Positions 44,130 to 53,447 of a stretch of DNA of 64,000 nt are shown here, piece after piece. The stretch covers positions 62,001 through 126,000 of the forward strand of contig JBAYIS010000005.1 of the NCBI GenBank assembly GCA_041665525.1, written 5' to 3'. Under the pieces are notes generated by a model. It was given only the letters and a program-made list of their open reading frames with translations. It did not search any database and had not been told where the DNA came from. Each line of letters starts with the position of its first letter. Position 1 is the stretch's first letter. The translations under genes were made by a program, and so were the position numbers. Source of the DNA: UBA8401 sp041665525. GTDB lineage: Bacteria > Bacteroidota > Ignavibacteria > UBA10030 > UBA8401.

Positions 44130-45590
44130 ATGAAAAAGTTCGTTCCTTTCATTGCTCTTATTCTTACAGTGTCGATTAGTGACGCTCAATATAAAATGTA
44201 TATCAACACAATCTCAGGAAAAGTTGATTCGCTTCAACTGTCCCAGATAATAAATGTCGGTTTTCAATCATCGCCAGGGTATGACTCAACAATAACGCTG
44301 TGGGAAGATCATCCCGGAAATCCTATTCTCCGTAAATCAAAGTATGATGCAATTAGTACGGGTATATACATACCGCATTTGCTCTATACTGATAGTTCCT
44401 ATAAAATGTGGTTTTCATTAAGATCGCCCAACGGCGGAGTTGGATATGCAGCTTCAGTTGATGGAGTTCAATGGACTCATATTGACAAACGTTCGGTTCT
44501 AGAGGCTGATTCTACTAGTTCCTGGGATAGTCTTTTAGTTGCAGCAGGACCGGTTATAAAAAAGGATACGTTATATCATATGTTCTATACGGGATATGAT
44601 GGTATAATGCTTCGAATTGGACTTGCAATTTCTTCAGACGGTATCAACTGGATTAAAAACCAAAGTCCCGTTTTGTCGCCAACCGAATCTTGGGAAACAA
44701 ATAACATTGGTGCAACGAGTGTCATAAAAACTGATAGCCTATTTTACCTGTACTACCACGGTGTCAACGAACAAAGCAAAACAGCAATTGGAGTAGCTAC
44801 ATCGCTGGATGGAATAACATGGACAAAATATGGCGGAAATCCTATTCTTACCGCATCCGAGCCATGGGAAGGTGGTGAAATCTATTTCCCCTCTGTTATT
44901 AAAGATAGCGAAAGCTACAAAATGGTCTATGCCTCACGAAACACAAATGGTTTTGGTATGGCATCCTCATTTGACGGAAAATCATGGTCGAAAATATCTT
45001 CAACCCCATTCTTCAGCCTCCAGACTTCGCAAATCCCATGGGCGAATAGTATTGGATATCCCTGCTTTATTAACATCGGGGACAAATATAGAGTTTATTA
45101 TGCTGGCGTTCTTATCAGCGGACCTGAATATGATGCCATTGGATTTACAGAACCGCAGAAACAATCTATTTCTTTACGTCCAACCGATTCCATGTTTGTT
45201 GAAATGTACAATGGAATGAAACTGTGGTATTCAGTCACCGAGATTCATGAAATTACATTCTCATCCGAAGTGATAACCGGAAGAGAACAACAATTGATCC
45301 AACATATTGTCTCCTCATTTGCATTGCGTCAGAATTATCCCAATCCTTTTAATCCGAGCACAACTATTGAATATTCGATTCCTGATCGAGGCAATGTTCA
45401 TGTGAATATTTATGACATCCAGGGTCGTTTGGTGAGCATATTGGAACAGACACCTAAGGAGGCGGGAGACCACAAAGTGGTATGGAACGGAAGAACCACC
45501 AATGGAATTCCGGTATCGAGTGGAACATATTTTTGCAGTGTTGAATTTAACGGAAATGTCTTGGTAAAGAAACTTGTATTGATTAAATAA
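44130..45590 (+). CDS. T9SS cargo, GH43/GH32-like five-bladed propeller
   Basis: 486 residues. Signal peptide 'MKKFVPFIALILTVSISDA', then a short N-terminal module 'YKMYINTISGKVDSLQLSQI'. The body has repeats 'GVGYAASVDGVQWTHI', 'GLAISSDGINWIKNQ', 'GVATSLDGITWTKYGGNPIL' and 'GMASSFDGKSWSKI', as in glycoside hydrolase families 32/43/68. It starts with 'WEDHPGNPIL' where the catalytic Asp often lies, but full catalytic residues cannot be assigned. T9SS domain 'QNYPNPFNPSTTIEYSIP' to 'KKLVLIK'. ATG 44130 is used; the upstream in-frame start at 44073 gives no signal peptide. Confidence 0.85.
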   Translation: MKKFVPFIALILTVSISDAQYKMYINTISGKVDSLQLSQIINVGFQSSPGYDSTITLWEDHPGNPILRKSKYDAISTGIYIPHLLYTDSSYKMWFSLRSPNGGVGYAASVDGVQWTHIDKRSVLEADSTSSWDSLLVAAGPVIKKDTLYHMFYTGYDGIMLRIGLAISSDGINWIKNQSPVLSPTESWETNNIGATSVIKTDSLFYLYYHGVNEQSKTAIGVATSLDGITWTKYGGNPILTASEPWEGGEIYFPSVIKDSESYKMVYASRNTNGFGMASSFDGKSWSKISSTPFFSLQTSQIPWANSIGYPCFINIGDKYRVYYAGVLISGPEYDAIGFTEPQKQSISLRPTDSMFVEMYNGMKLWYSVTEIHEITFSSEVITGREQQLIQHIVSSFALRQNYPNPFNPSTTIEYSIPDRGNVHVNIYDIQGRLVSILEQTPKEAGDHKVVWNGRTTNGIPVSSGTYFCSVEFNGNVLVKKLVLIK

Positions 45591-45620
45591 ATATTATCAA
45601 ATTAACCTGAGGGGCATAAA

Positions 45621-46439
45621 TTGAAATTTTATGCAATAATACTATTTTTGTCATTGATATCATGCTTTACAATTGCACAGACGAAATTGATTATCAATAA
45701 AACTGATGGAAGTGCCGATTCAATTTTGATATCTCAAATTCAAAGTATTTCGTTTAGAGGTGATGAAATGAAAGTTTCCAACGAAGGATTAGTGTTATAT
45801 TGTCCTTTTAACGGGAATGCCAATGATTCAAGCGGCAATCAATTTAATGGAGTGGTTCAAAATGCTACATTGACAAATGACCGTTTTGGAAATCCAAAGA
45901 GCGCATATAGTTTTAATGGTAATGGAATAATTAGTTTTGGAGACATTCTGGATTCTGTATTTTGTAAACCATTGGCAAAGTTTTCTATCGTAGGGTGGGC
46001 AAAATCGTTATCCAGTTTGAGTTTTGGTAGGTTGATAATAGGTAAGTTAGCGGGAGGGCAAGGACCATATCAGTGGGATGTAAGCCATTTTTTTAATACC
46101 GTAGCATCTTGTGGCGTATTTTCGGATAGTCTTGCCCAAAATTATCAATTAAAAAGAATTAATCTTGGATTGAATAAATGGTTTCACTTTGCCTTAGTAT
46201 TTGATGGTAGTTTAACCAGTGATCAAAGAATAATGTTCTATGTTAATACGGATTCAAAATTATCCGAATTTGTAAAAGTTGGCAGCTTAGGCACGACAAC
46301 ACAAAATACAGCAAAAGATTTGACGATCGGCGGAGTGAATGTAAATGAAAATAATTTTGTTGGAGATATTGATGAGATCAGAATATATAACCGTGCATTA
46401 TCTGAAATAGAAATTTTAGCTTTATATAGACTAAAGTAA
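45621..46439 (+). CDS. exported LamG/concanavalin-like domain protein (paralogue A)
   Basis: 272 residues. Signal peptide 'KFYAIILFLSLISCFTIAQ', then the N-terminal module 'TKLIINKTDGSADSILISQI' shared with the neighbouring genes, then a LamG/concanavalin A-like domain ('GLVLYCPFNGNANDSSGNQFNG', 'KWFHFALVFDG', 'GDIDEIRIYNRALSEIEI'). There is no T9SS C-terminal domain. Start is TTG 45621 with GAGGGG 7 nt upstream. Likely binds glycans or proteins at the cell surface. Paralogue of the gene at 47197; the two flank a dead transposase. Confidence 0.8.
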   Translation: MKFYAIILFLSLISCFTIAQTKLIINKTDGSADSILISQIQSISFRGDEMKVSNEGLVLYCPFNGNANDSSGNQFNGVVQNATLTNDRFGNPKSAYSFNGNGIISFGDILDSVFCKPLAKFSIVGWAKSLSSLSFGRLIIGKLAGGQGPYQWDVSHFFNTVASCGVFSDSLAQNYQLKRINLGLNKWFHFALVFDGSLTSDQRIMFYVNTDSKLSEFVKVGSLGTTTQNTAKDLTIGGVNVNENNFVGDIDEIRIYNRALSEIEILALYRLK

Positions 46440-46630
46440 TTGGTTAAGATCATACCAATGGATAATTGTACGCATATTATCATTAGGAGACTTCTGAAAA
46501 ACCCCTCTCCCAGGTACAATTGAGCGAGAGGATGTAAAAAAAGAGTTAGTTGTTATGTAAAATGTTCTTTGACAGGGTCAATTTATCATTTGAAGATCCC
46601 CCGGAGAGGAGATCATTGTTAGACACTCCT
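46440..46630. other. short gap before the transposase remnant
   Basis: No gene. The stretch from about 46500 is A/T-rich and may include the decayed end of the insertion sequence; no terminal inverted repeat could be matched. Confidence 0.3.
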
Positions 46631-47086
46631 TCAAGTTCTTTTCGGCGTCAGAGTCATCATTCTCCTGATATTATAGACAAAAGCAGCGATCGAAAACTGG
46701 AACCGGTTATGTTTGATGTCAAAGTATCTGCAACATGTGTAATTCAAGACCACTTTCATAAACGCGAACGGTTTCTCCACTGCGTTTCTGATTCAAGAGT
46801 ATATCTTGTTCTAAGCAATTTGATTTTTGGTTAATGGTCGATTCTGGTATCACTTATGGATGATCTTGGGAGCGATACCAGCTTTTCGAAGTGCGATACG
46901 ACATTCTTTGTTTGCATATCCTTTGTCAGCAGGCACTCGCTTCTCTGTGCCAAGCAGGAGTTCGTCGTGAACTTCAATGATTATTTGCTTTGGGTCGTGA
47001 TGTGTTTCTGATAATGCTTGCTGGCTGCCGTAGTAAATAAATCTGCATTTTTGATCTTGTTTGAGCGTTTTTCTAGTTTCATCGTT
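46631..47086 (-). pseudogene. IS5-type transposase remnant
   Basis: Read on the minus strand, one frame carries an IS5/DDE_Tnp_1 C-terminal half: 'IIIEVHDELLLGTEKRVPADKGYANKEC', 'ALRKAGIAPKIIHK', then 'NAVEKPFAFMKVVL' (with the catalytic Glu) and 'RYFDIKHNRFQFSIAAFVYNIRRMM' in parts. Three in-frame stops interrupt it (46850-46852, 46811-46813, 46793-46795) before the natural stop at 46631. The N-terminal half is missing. The copy is clearly dead but otherwise frame-preserved, so decay was mainly by point mutations. Confidence 0.85.
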
Positions 47087-47196
47087 TCATTTTTCGATTA
47101 TGTTATTCGAATATAACACTTCACCGAAAGAATTGGTACTAAAAAACCTCTTAAACTGAATATTTCAGAAATCTCTAAAAATAAAAATGGCTAAAA

Positions 47197-48054
47197 ATGA
47201 GAACAGTTAAACTTTCTATACAGTTAGTCGCAATGTCAATGATGACATTTGCGCAAACAACCATGTATATCAATAAGTACGATAATACAACTGATTCGGT
47301 TAATGTATCCCAAATTAAAAGTATTACATTCAAAAGTGCTGATACTACTACTCTAACTCAAGGATTGGTGTTGTATTATCAGCTGAATGGCAACGCAATT
47401 GATTCGAGCGGGAATCATTATAATGGAATTGTGTATGGAGCAACCCCGACAAAAAATAGGTTTGGAATTGATTCAAGTGCAATGAGCTTTAACGGTTCAG
47501 GAAATTTTATTAGAGTCGGCGATATTTTAGATGACGTTTTTAGTGTATCGGCAGCAAAGTTTAGTATATCAGGATGGGCAAAGACTAATGTTCCGGGAAG
47601 TGTTGCATCCGGAGGGGGACTTATTATTGGTAAAACAGGAGGTGGTATTGGTCCGTATCAATGGGCAATGGCACATTATAGTGATAAAACTGTTCATGGA
47701 CATGTTGCTAGTGATAGTCTTTTTACAAACGGCACATCGGTAATGTCGTCGACCGCCGAGATGAATGAATGGTTTCATTTTGTATTTGTGTTTGACGGTG
47801 GGCTACCAATCAACGAAAGGATTAAGATTTACATAAACACTGAGTTGAAAAATACATTCGAATTACAAAAAGGAATTTTGGGCACACATACAGCAAATAC
47901 ATCTCAGGAAATTTGTATTGGTGGACAACATCTGCCGGGTGATTCGTCAACCCCAAGCATACCAACGTATAATGGTTCAATAGATGAAATCAGAATTTAT
48001 AATCAAGCACTGAGTTTAACTGAAATTAATGCATTGTACTGGAGTGAAAACTAA
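47197..48054 (+). CDS. exported LamG-domain protein (paralogue B)
   Basis: 285 residues. A short signal-like N-terminus ('MRTVKLSIQLVAMSMMTFAQ'), the N-terminal module 'TTMYINKYDNTTDSVNVSQI', then a LamG domain with the same layout as the gene at 45621 ('GLVLYYQLNGNAIDSSGNHYNG', 'EWFHFVFVFDG', 'GSIDEIRIYNQALSLTEINALY' in parts). There is no T9SS tail. Probably arose by tandem duplication; an IS5-type element then inserted between the copies. No strong Shine-Dalgarno precedes the ATG. Confidence 0.78.
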   Translation: MRTVKLSIQLVAMSMMTFAQTTMYINKYDNTTDSVNVSQIKSITFKSADTTTLTQGLVLYYQLNGNAIDSSGNHYNGIVYGATPTKNRFGIDSSAMSFNGSGNFIRVGDILDDVFSVSAAKFSISGWAKTNVPGSVASGGGLIIGKTGGGIGPYQWAMAHYSDKTVHGHVASDSLFTNGTSVMSSTAEMNEWFHFVFVFDGGLPINERIKIYINTELKNTFELQKGILGTHTANTSQEICIGGQHLPGDSSTPSIPTYNGSIDEIRIYNQALSLTEINALYWSEN

Positions 48055-48083
48055 AAAAGAAAACGCTTAAGACAAATTACAGC

Positions 48084-48111
48084 AAATGCCCTTTCGTTTG
48101 AAAGGGCATTT
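48084..48111. terminator. bidirectional terminator between the LamG gene and the glycan cluster
   Basis: Perfect 12-bp stem AAATGCCCTTTC / GAAAGGGCATTT around loop GTTT. Confidence 0.92.
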
Positions 48112-48124
48112 ATTATTTAAATGA

Positions 48125-49909
48125 TTATGTATCAACAGTACAGGAAAATTTTTCTTTCCAATGGAGCTTCATATATGCGTAAGGAACAAAGCCCCAAAAT
48201 TTTAATAAAAGCACATTGAGAGTTATTAAAAAGATGTTGTCAGTCTTTAAAGTATTGGGAACATATCCATCCCGGTTAAGATAAAAAAAACGAAAGAACG
48301 ACATAGATGCAGTTGTTTTGTAGGAATTTTTTTTAAAACGTACCGTAGTTCTATTTTTTGTAATAATCCATTTATGTGATGCTGTAGGCATTAACCACTC
48401 TGTTAGCGGTCCGGGTGTTTCAATGTAGCCTTGTTTAGCAACGCGTTGCAATTCTTTGCAAAACTGTACCGGGTCGTCAACGTGTTCAGCAATGTGAGAT
48501 GCAATTACGAAGTCAAATGCTTTATCAGGGAACGGCATACATAATCCATCGCCTACTACCATATATTTGTCTTTAGGTGCCGGAACGTTTTGATTTGTTC
48601 TGTGTATTGTTGGCTCTAAATAGCGTTCTAGCAAAACATTTGCTCTGTGATTTGGCTGATGTCCGCTGCCTACATCAAGTAATTTCCAATTCGGTAAAAT
48701 TGAAACAGGGAAGGATGTATTTCCAGCACTCCATTTCGTGATTGATTGTTGATACATCGTGTATGTCTGTTCTGCAACACTAAATTCGCTAAATCTATTC
48801 TTCCCATATTCCGCAAGCTTTGATGGAGAGTATGTTTGGGAATGATCCAGCATAAAAACAATTGCCTTTTCAAGTTCTTCATTATTGCGGCGTTCAATTA
48901 GTATGCCTGTTTTAGAGGTGACAAAATCTTCTGGTCCGCCGCAGCGGGTTGCAATAACCGGAGTGCCGTAACATATGGATTCGGCAGTTACGACCGAGAA
49001 TCCTTCTTCATCGCTATTTAATACATGAACGTGAGCTGATTGCAGGAGGCGCTGCTTTTCCTTTTCATCAATAACACCGTGAAAAAATATACACGTATTC
49101 AACGTATGGAGTTCGTTGGCAAGTTGTTCAAGTTTTTTTCTATTACTGCCTTCACCAACAATGTGAAGTTCAAAATCCTGTCTTGCAGTATAAATTTTTG
49201 AACAAACGCGGATGATATCGTAAACATTTTTACGATCGATTAAATTTGAAATGTGAGCAATGATTTTTATGCCGGTCGATTTCTTGGGAAGAGATACGAT
49301 TTCTTCATTGATTTCAACCACATTGGGAATAACAGAAAAATTTCCCTTGAATCCGGTTTTTTGTAAATATTGCAGCGATTGCTGCGAATCGACATTGAGT
49401 GCAGAACTGTTGCGAATAACAAGGGATTTGAAATACTTTAGGGAGATGTGTGTTTTTTGTTTTAATCCTCTCAGGAAATCGATGTCTGGCGTTGAATGTT
49501 CAGTAATCACATATTGAAAACCACGGAGCCATTTCATTATGAATGCAAAGTAACCAGCACGGTCAACTACATTAACATGGAGCAGATCCGGTAATCCCCA
49601 ATTTGTTTTTACCGTTTTCCAACCGAGAAAATATGATTTGAAGTAACGAAAATTATAGACTAATCCTTTTAGCAAAGGATGAGATGCAGGTTTGAAATAC
49701 ACTATGGCAGTAGGTATGTTCTCCTCAATTGAAAAAGAAATGTGATATGGAGTCTCTAAAAAAGGATCATCGGTAACGTGAATTACGGCAATGTCGCAAA
49801 GCTGAGCCATTGCTTTTGCCTTTCTCTTTACAAAAATACCAAGGAGCGGATGTACTTTATTAGGGTACCAACTAGCCAGGAAAAGAACTTTATACCGTAG
49901 TTTTTTCAT
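48125..49909 (-). CDS. glycosyltransferase (GT4) fused to SAM methyltransferase
   Basis: 594 residues. Residues 1-385 are a GT4-type glycosyltransferase ('FLASWYPNKVHPLLGIFVKRKA', 'HISNLIDRKNVYDIIRV', 'EEGFSVVTAESICYGTPVIATRCGG' in parts, with the E-x7-E motif region). Residues about 405-594 are a class I methyltransferase ('LLDVGSGHQPN', 'DFVIASHIAEHVDDPVQFCKELQRV' in parts). Fusions of these two activities suggest coupled transfer and methylation of a sugar during glycan assembly. The gene is A/T-rich, like its plus-strand neighbours, and is divergent from the flippase gene. Confidence 0.88.
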   Translation of the reverse strand: MKKLRYKVLFLASWYPNKVHPLLGIFVKRKAKAMAQLCDIAVIHVTDDPFLETPYHISFSIEENIPTAIVYFKPASHPLLKGLVYNFRYFKSYFLGWKTVKTNWGLPDLLHVNVVDRAGYFAFIMKWLRGFQYVITEHSTPDIDFLRGLKQKTHISLKYFKSLVIRNSSALNVDSQQSLQYLQKTGFKGNFSVIPNVVEINEEIVSLPKKSTGIKIIAHISNLIDRKNVYDIIRVCSKIYTARQDFELHIVGEGSNRKKLEQLANELHTLNTCIFFHGVIDEKEKQRLLQSAHVHVLNSDEEGFSVVTAESICYGTPVIATRCGGPEDFVTSKTGILIERRNNEELEKAIVFMLDHSQTYSPSKLAEYGKNRFSEFSVAEQTYTMYQQSITKWSAGNTSFPVSILPNWKLLDVGSGHQPNHRANVLLERYLEPTIHRTNQNVPAPKDKYMVVGDGLCMPFPDKAFDFVIASHIAEHVDDPVQFCKELQRVAKQGYIETPGPLTEWLMPTASHKWIITKNRTTVRFKKNSYKTTASMSFFRFFYLNRDGYVPNTLKTDNIFLITLNVLLLKFWGFVPYAYMKLHWKEKFSCTVDT

Positions 49910-50034
49910 GAAAGCCCGGAACGAATTATTTTAAGTTGAGAAAATTCTCTATATTACCACGTCTAAAAATAAAATAGTAATTATCGGTTTCAAAAAGAAA
50001 TTGATTTATGGCATAGAAGGAAATATTTTAATAC

Positions 50035-51534
50035 ATGGGAATAATTGTCCGCCAAAGTCTTAAGACAGTAGTCGCAACGTATTTCGGCATTTCTTTTGGT
50101 GTATTAAATACTTTATTACTGTATCCTCTTGTTCTCACAGAAGAGCAAGTGGGATTGACCCGTACAATGATCAATGCGGGATTATTGCTGGCTACCTTTG
50201 CTTCCTTTGGCGCCGCAAATATGCCGATGTTATTCTTTCCCTTTTTCAAGGATCAATCAAAACAGCATCATGGCATATTATTTTTTCTGCTCACAGTCGG
50301 AACAATCGGTATCGCAGTTTTTTGTTTGGCATTTTTTGGATTAAAATCCGTTTTAGTATCTACCTACATTGAAAAAGCACCGTTGTTTCTTGAATATGTC
50401 TATTATTTGATTCCGCTTACGGCGGTGCTTGTGTATTGGAATATTTTCGAAAGTTACAGTATAGTTAATCAATTACCTGTAGTACCGGCTTTAGTAAGAG
50501 AGGTTGGCGTAAGAGGACTTTTAGCAGTGGGATTGATTTTGCTATATACCCAATATTTTTCTTTTGATTGGTATGTTCGATCGATTGTTTTGACATATGT
50601 ATTTGCTCTTGTTGCCACCCTTTTGTATCTGAAGTCGAAAAACATTCTATTCTTAAAACCAAGCCGTTCATTTTTTGCACATCATCGTATCAATGATATG
50701 ATGGTGTATGGCGGCTTTGTGCTTATGGGAAATGCCAGCGGTGCTATTATTGCAAATATCGACGGCTTGATGGTGAGTGCCTATTCGGGATTAAAAAGTA
50801 CGGGAGTCTACACAATTGCATTTTTTATTGCACAAGTGGTAGAAATCCCGAAGCGATCACTGTCTCAGGTTTTGGTCCCATTAGTATCGGAAGCAAATAA
50901 AAATAACGATATTCCCAAGTTGCGTGAATTATACAAAAAATCATCGATCAATCAACTTATTATGGGCGGAAGTATTTTTCTTTGTGTTTGGTGCAATATT
51001 GAAAATATTTTTCAATTAATTCCGAATGGGCATCTCTACGTTGCAGGGAAATGGGTGGTGTTTTACATAGGTCTTGCAAAGCTATTTGATATGGCGACAG
51101 GAATTAATTCTGAAATCATTGGAACATCAAAATATTATAAGTTCGATCTGGTGTTTTATATTTTCCTTAGTATTGTGGGAATTGTTGCAAACGTAATACT
51201 AATTCCTCTCTTGGGAATAACTGGCGCCGCAATTGCGTCTGCGATTTCCGTGTTTCTATTTAATACTGCTCGATTTATTTTTATTGCTAAACTATTCACT
51301 ATGCAACCGTTTTCATTCTCCACTGTTGTTGTAATAATGTTAGGTGTTGCTGTAATTGTGGGAAATGTATTTATGCCCGAGATTGGATATCCCTTGATTA
51401 ATATTTTTGTGCGGAGTATTCTAATACTCTCAGTTTTTCTCGGTGGCGCAGTCTTTTTTAATACATCTGATGAAATTAATGACATTATGAGTAAGGTGCG
51501 CATTCGGATAAAAATGGTATTAGGAAGTCGATGA
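50035..51534 (+). CDS. polysaccharide/O-antigen flippase (Wzx-like)
   Basis: 499 residues with about 12-14 membrane helices, starting 'IIVRQSLKTVVATYFGISFGVLNTLLLYPLVLTEEQVGL' (in parts), typical of MATE/MVF-type polysaccharide exporters (RfbX/Wzx). It probably flips undecaprenyl-linked oligosaccharide across the inner membrane. No Shine-Dalgarno is obvious. Its stop overlaps the next start by 4 nt, so it is coupled to the CgeB-like glycosyltransferase. Confidence 0.85.
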   Translation: MGIIVRQSLKTVVATYFGISFGVLNTLLLYPLVLTEEQVGLTRTMINAGLLLATFASFGAANMPMLFFPFFKDQSKQHHGILFFLLTVGTIGIAVFCLAFFGLKSVLVSTYIEKAPLFLEYVYYLIPLTAVLVYWNIFESYSIVNQLPVVPALVREVGVRGLLAVGLILLYTQYFSFDWYVRSIVLTYVFALVATLLYLKSKNILFLKPSRSFFAHHRINDMMVYGGFVLMGNASGAIIANIDGLMVSAYSGLKSTGVYTIAFFIAQVVEIPKRSLSQVLVPLVSEANKNNDIPKLRELYKKSSINQLIMGGSIFLCVWCNIENIFQLIPNGHLYVAGKWVVFYIGLAKLFDMATGINSEIIGTSKYYKFDLVFYIFLSIVGIVANVILIPLLGITGAAIASAISVFLFNTARFIFIAKLFTMQPFSFSTVVVIMLGVAVIVGNVFMPEIGYPLINIFVRSILILSVFLGGAVFFNTSDEINDIMSKVRIRIKMVLGSR

Positions 51535-52769
51535 GCTACCGAATTGTAAAAATCACAACATACTATCGTGATTTTCTAAAAGGATATTACGGTGCCCATC
51601 CGCATCTTCCCGGTTTGTCGTATGCCGACCAGTATTCACATCTCATGGCGCAAGCCTTTGGTTGGTCTGATTATTATGCAAAAAATCTCCAGTCACTTGG
51701 AATTGATGCACATGAAATTGTAGCAAATGCTGAACCGTTGCAAAATTCTTGGGCGCGTGAACACGGATTAAATGTTCACGGTAAGGATATTGTTCTTGAA
51801 CAGATTAAATCATTAAAACCCGATGTGGTTTTTTTTCAAGATAGTCTGATATTTAACAGTGAGTGGATTGCCCACCTCAAAAAAGAAGTTCCTTCTATAA
51901 AACTTGCGATAGGGTGGTGCTGTACAATATTCTCGCAGGAACATTTAAAAGAGTTTCACGCGTTTGATTGGATGTTTGTTTGCTCTGATAATTATGTGAA
52001 GGAATTTACGAAACATGGATTAAAGACATATCTGTTGAGACACGCATTTGAAGAATCTTTGCTGAAACGAATACCAATAGCTAATACTTTCCCTCAATCA
52101 GATTGTATATTTTTGGGTTCTTTTATTCCTGGAGCCGGATTTCATGATGATCGGCAAGTGCTTGTTGAAAAAATTTTGAAGGCGGGCATTCATATGGATT
52201 TGTATGCCAATATCACCAGCCTGACGACAAAAGATTTATTTTTACGTAGAAGTGCTTACATAGTAACACAAGGTTTAAAGAAACTAGGATTAGGAACTGC
52301 GGCTAAAAAGCTACCGTATATTCAAAAGGCGTATGTTTTAACGGAATTGCCGAGAAATTTCGGCGATGTTACGATGCTTGAAAAAAATTCAAAGCCGCCA
52401 ATTTATGGTTTGGATATGTTTAAAGCATTGTCACGTGCTAACATTGGATTGAATATCCATGGTGAAATCGCTGGTGAGTATGCCGCGAATGTCCGTTTGT
52501 TTGAAGTCACTGGCGTGGGAAGCTGCTTGGTTACCGATTGGAAAAAGAATTTGCAAGAAATATTTGATGTTGATTCGGAAATTGTTACATATAAATCTCA
52601 GGAAGAGTGTATCGAAAAATTACGATGGCTCATTGATCATCCGAAGGAATGCAAAGAAATAGCCGTGAGAGGGCAGCGGCGAGTATTAAAGGATCATACG
52701 TATAAACATCGTGCCGCATTACTTCATGAGATCGTTCAAAATCAACTGAAGGATTCTAATGGTAAATAA
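51531..52769 (+). CDS. CgeB-like glycosyltransferase family protein
   Basis: 412 residues. The N-terminus 'YRIVKITTYYRDFLKGYY' begins a GT-B fold, and the C-terminal part has 'RANIGLNIHGEIAGEYAANVRLFEVTGVGSCLVTD' (in parts), the motif of CgeB/DUF3880-type transferases ('R.FE..G.G...L'), followed by 'YKSQEECIEKLRWLIDHP'. Role: transfer of an unidentified sugar. It overlaps the flippase gene by 4 nt and the MetW-like gene by 11 nt. Confidence 0.75.
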   Translation: MSYRIVKITTYYRDFLKGYYGAHPHLPGLSYADQYSHLMAQAFGWSDYYAKNLQSLGIDAHEIVANAEPLQNSWAREHGLNVHGKDIVLEQIKSLKPDVVFFQDSLIFNSEWIAHLKKEVPSIKLAIGWCCTIFSQEHLKEFHAFDWMFVCSDNYVKEFTKHGLKTYLLRHAFEESLLKRIPIANTFPQSDCIFLGSFIPGAGFHDDRQVLVEKILKAGIHMDLYANITSLTTKDLFLRRSAYIVTQGLKKLGLGTAAKKLPYIQKAYVLTELPRNFGDVTMLEKNSKPPIYGLDMFKALSRANIGLNIHGEIAGEYAANVRLFEVTGVGSCLVTDWKKNLQEIFDVDSEIVTYKSQEECIEKLRWLIDHPKECKEIAVRGQRRVLKDHTYKHRAALLHEIVQNQLKDSNGK

Positions 52770-53433
52770 ATTTGACACTCCTGAAGAAAATGATAATAGA
52801 GCATATTCGTATGAAGGTCATGAGAATGAAGTTCGAAAAGAATATAACCGTATTGTTGACCTTGTCAAACCAAATTCTAAAATAGTAGACCTTGGCTGTG
52901 GGAATGGAGTATTACTTGAGCGTTTGATTCTCCAGAAGCACGTTCATGCGTTCGGAATGGAAATTTCGGAAAATGCAGTCTCAATTTGCCGACAAAAAAA
53001 TCTCAGTGTTTTGCAGGGGAGAATTGATGAGGTATTGCCATTTAATGACACTGAATTTGACTACGCAATTTGTAACGTTACAATTCAGATGGTGATGTAT
53101 CCCGAAAGATTATTGCGCGAGATGAAACGTGTAGCAAAACGTCAAATCATTTCATTCCCTAATTTTGCATTTTGGAAAAACAGAATTGATTTACTATTGC
53201 AAGGAAGAATGCCGCATCATGTACTCTTTGGATATCCATGGTACGCAACAGGTCATATTCATCAACTCTCAATACATGATTTTAAGAACTTGGTGAATAC
53301 GGTTGGTGGATTGAAGATCGTTGAACAGCAATATGCTGATGATCTGTCGCCGTTGAAAAATATGATTGCCGATTCTTTCCCAAATCTCTTTCACCTAATC
53401 CCAATTTATTTGATAGAGAAAGAATCGACATAA
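52759..53433 (+). CDS. MetW-like SAM-dependent methyltransferase
   Basis: 224 residues. SAM motif 'KIVDLGCGNGVLLERLI' near 40, 'GMEISENAVSICRQKNL' and, in the C-terminal half, 'ISFPNFAFWKNRIDLLLQGRMP' (in parts) followed by 'PWYATGHIHQLSIHDF'. This second half is the MetW signature. MetW normally accompanies MetX in methionine synthesis; here it lies in a glycan cluster without metX, so a sugar or lipid substrate is more likely. Start overlaps the previous gene by 11 nt. Confidence 0.8.
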   Translation: MVNKFDTPEENDNRAYSYEGHENEVRKEYNRIVDLVKPNSKIVDLGCGNGVLLERLILQKHVHAFGMEISENAVSICRQKNLSVLQGRIDEVLPFNDTEFDYAICNVTIQMVMYPERLLREMKRVAKRQIISFPNFAFWKNRIDLLLQGRMPHHVLFGYPWYATGHIHQLSIHDFKNLVNTVGGLKIVEQQYADDLSPLKNMIADSFPNLFHLIPIYLIEKEST

Positions 53434-53447
53434 TTAATGTGCACAGA

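Noticed and set aside
46550..46834. 94-codon plus-strand ORF
   Set aside because: It is antisense to the IS5-type transposase remnant, whose protein motifs are read on the minus strand.
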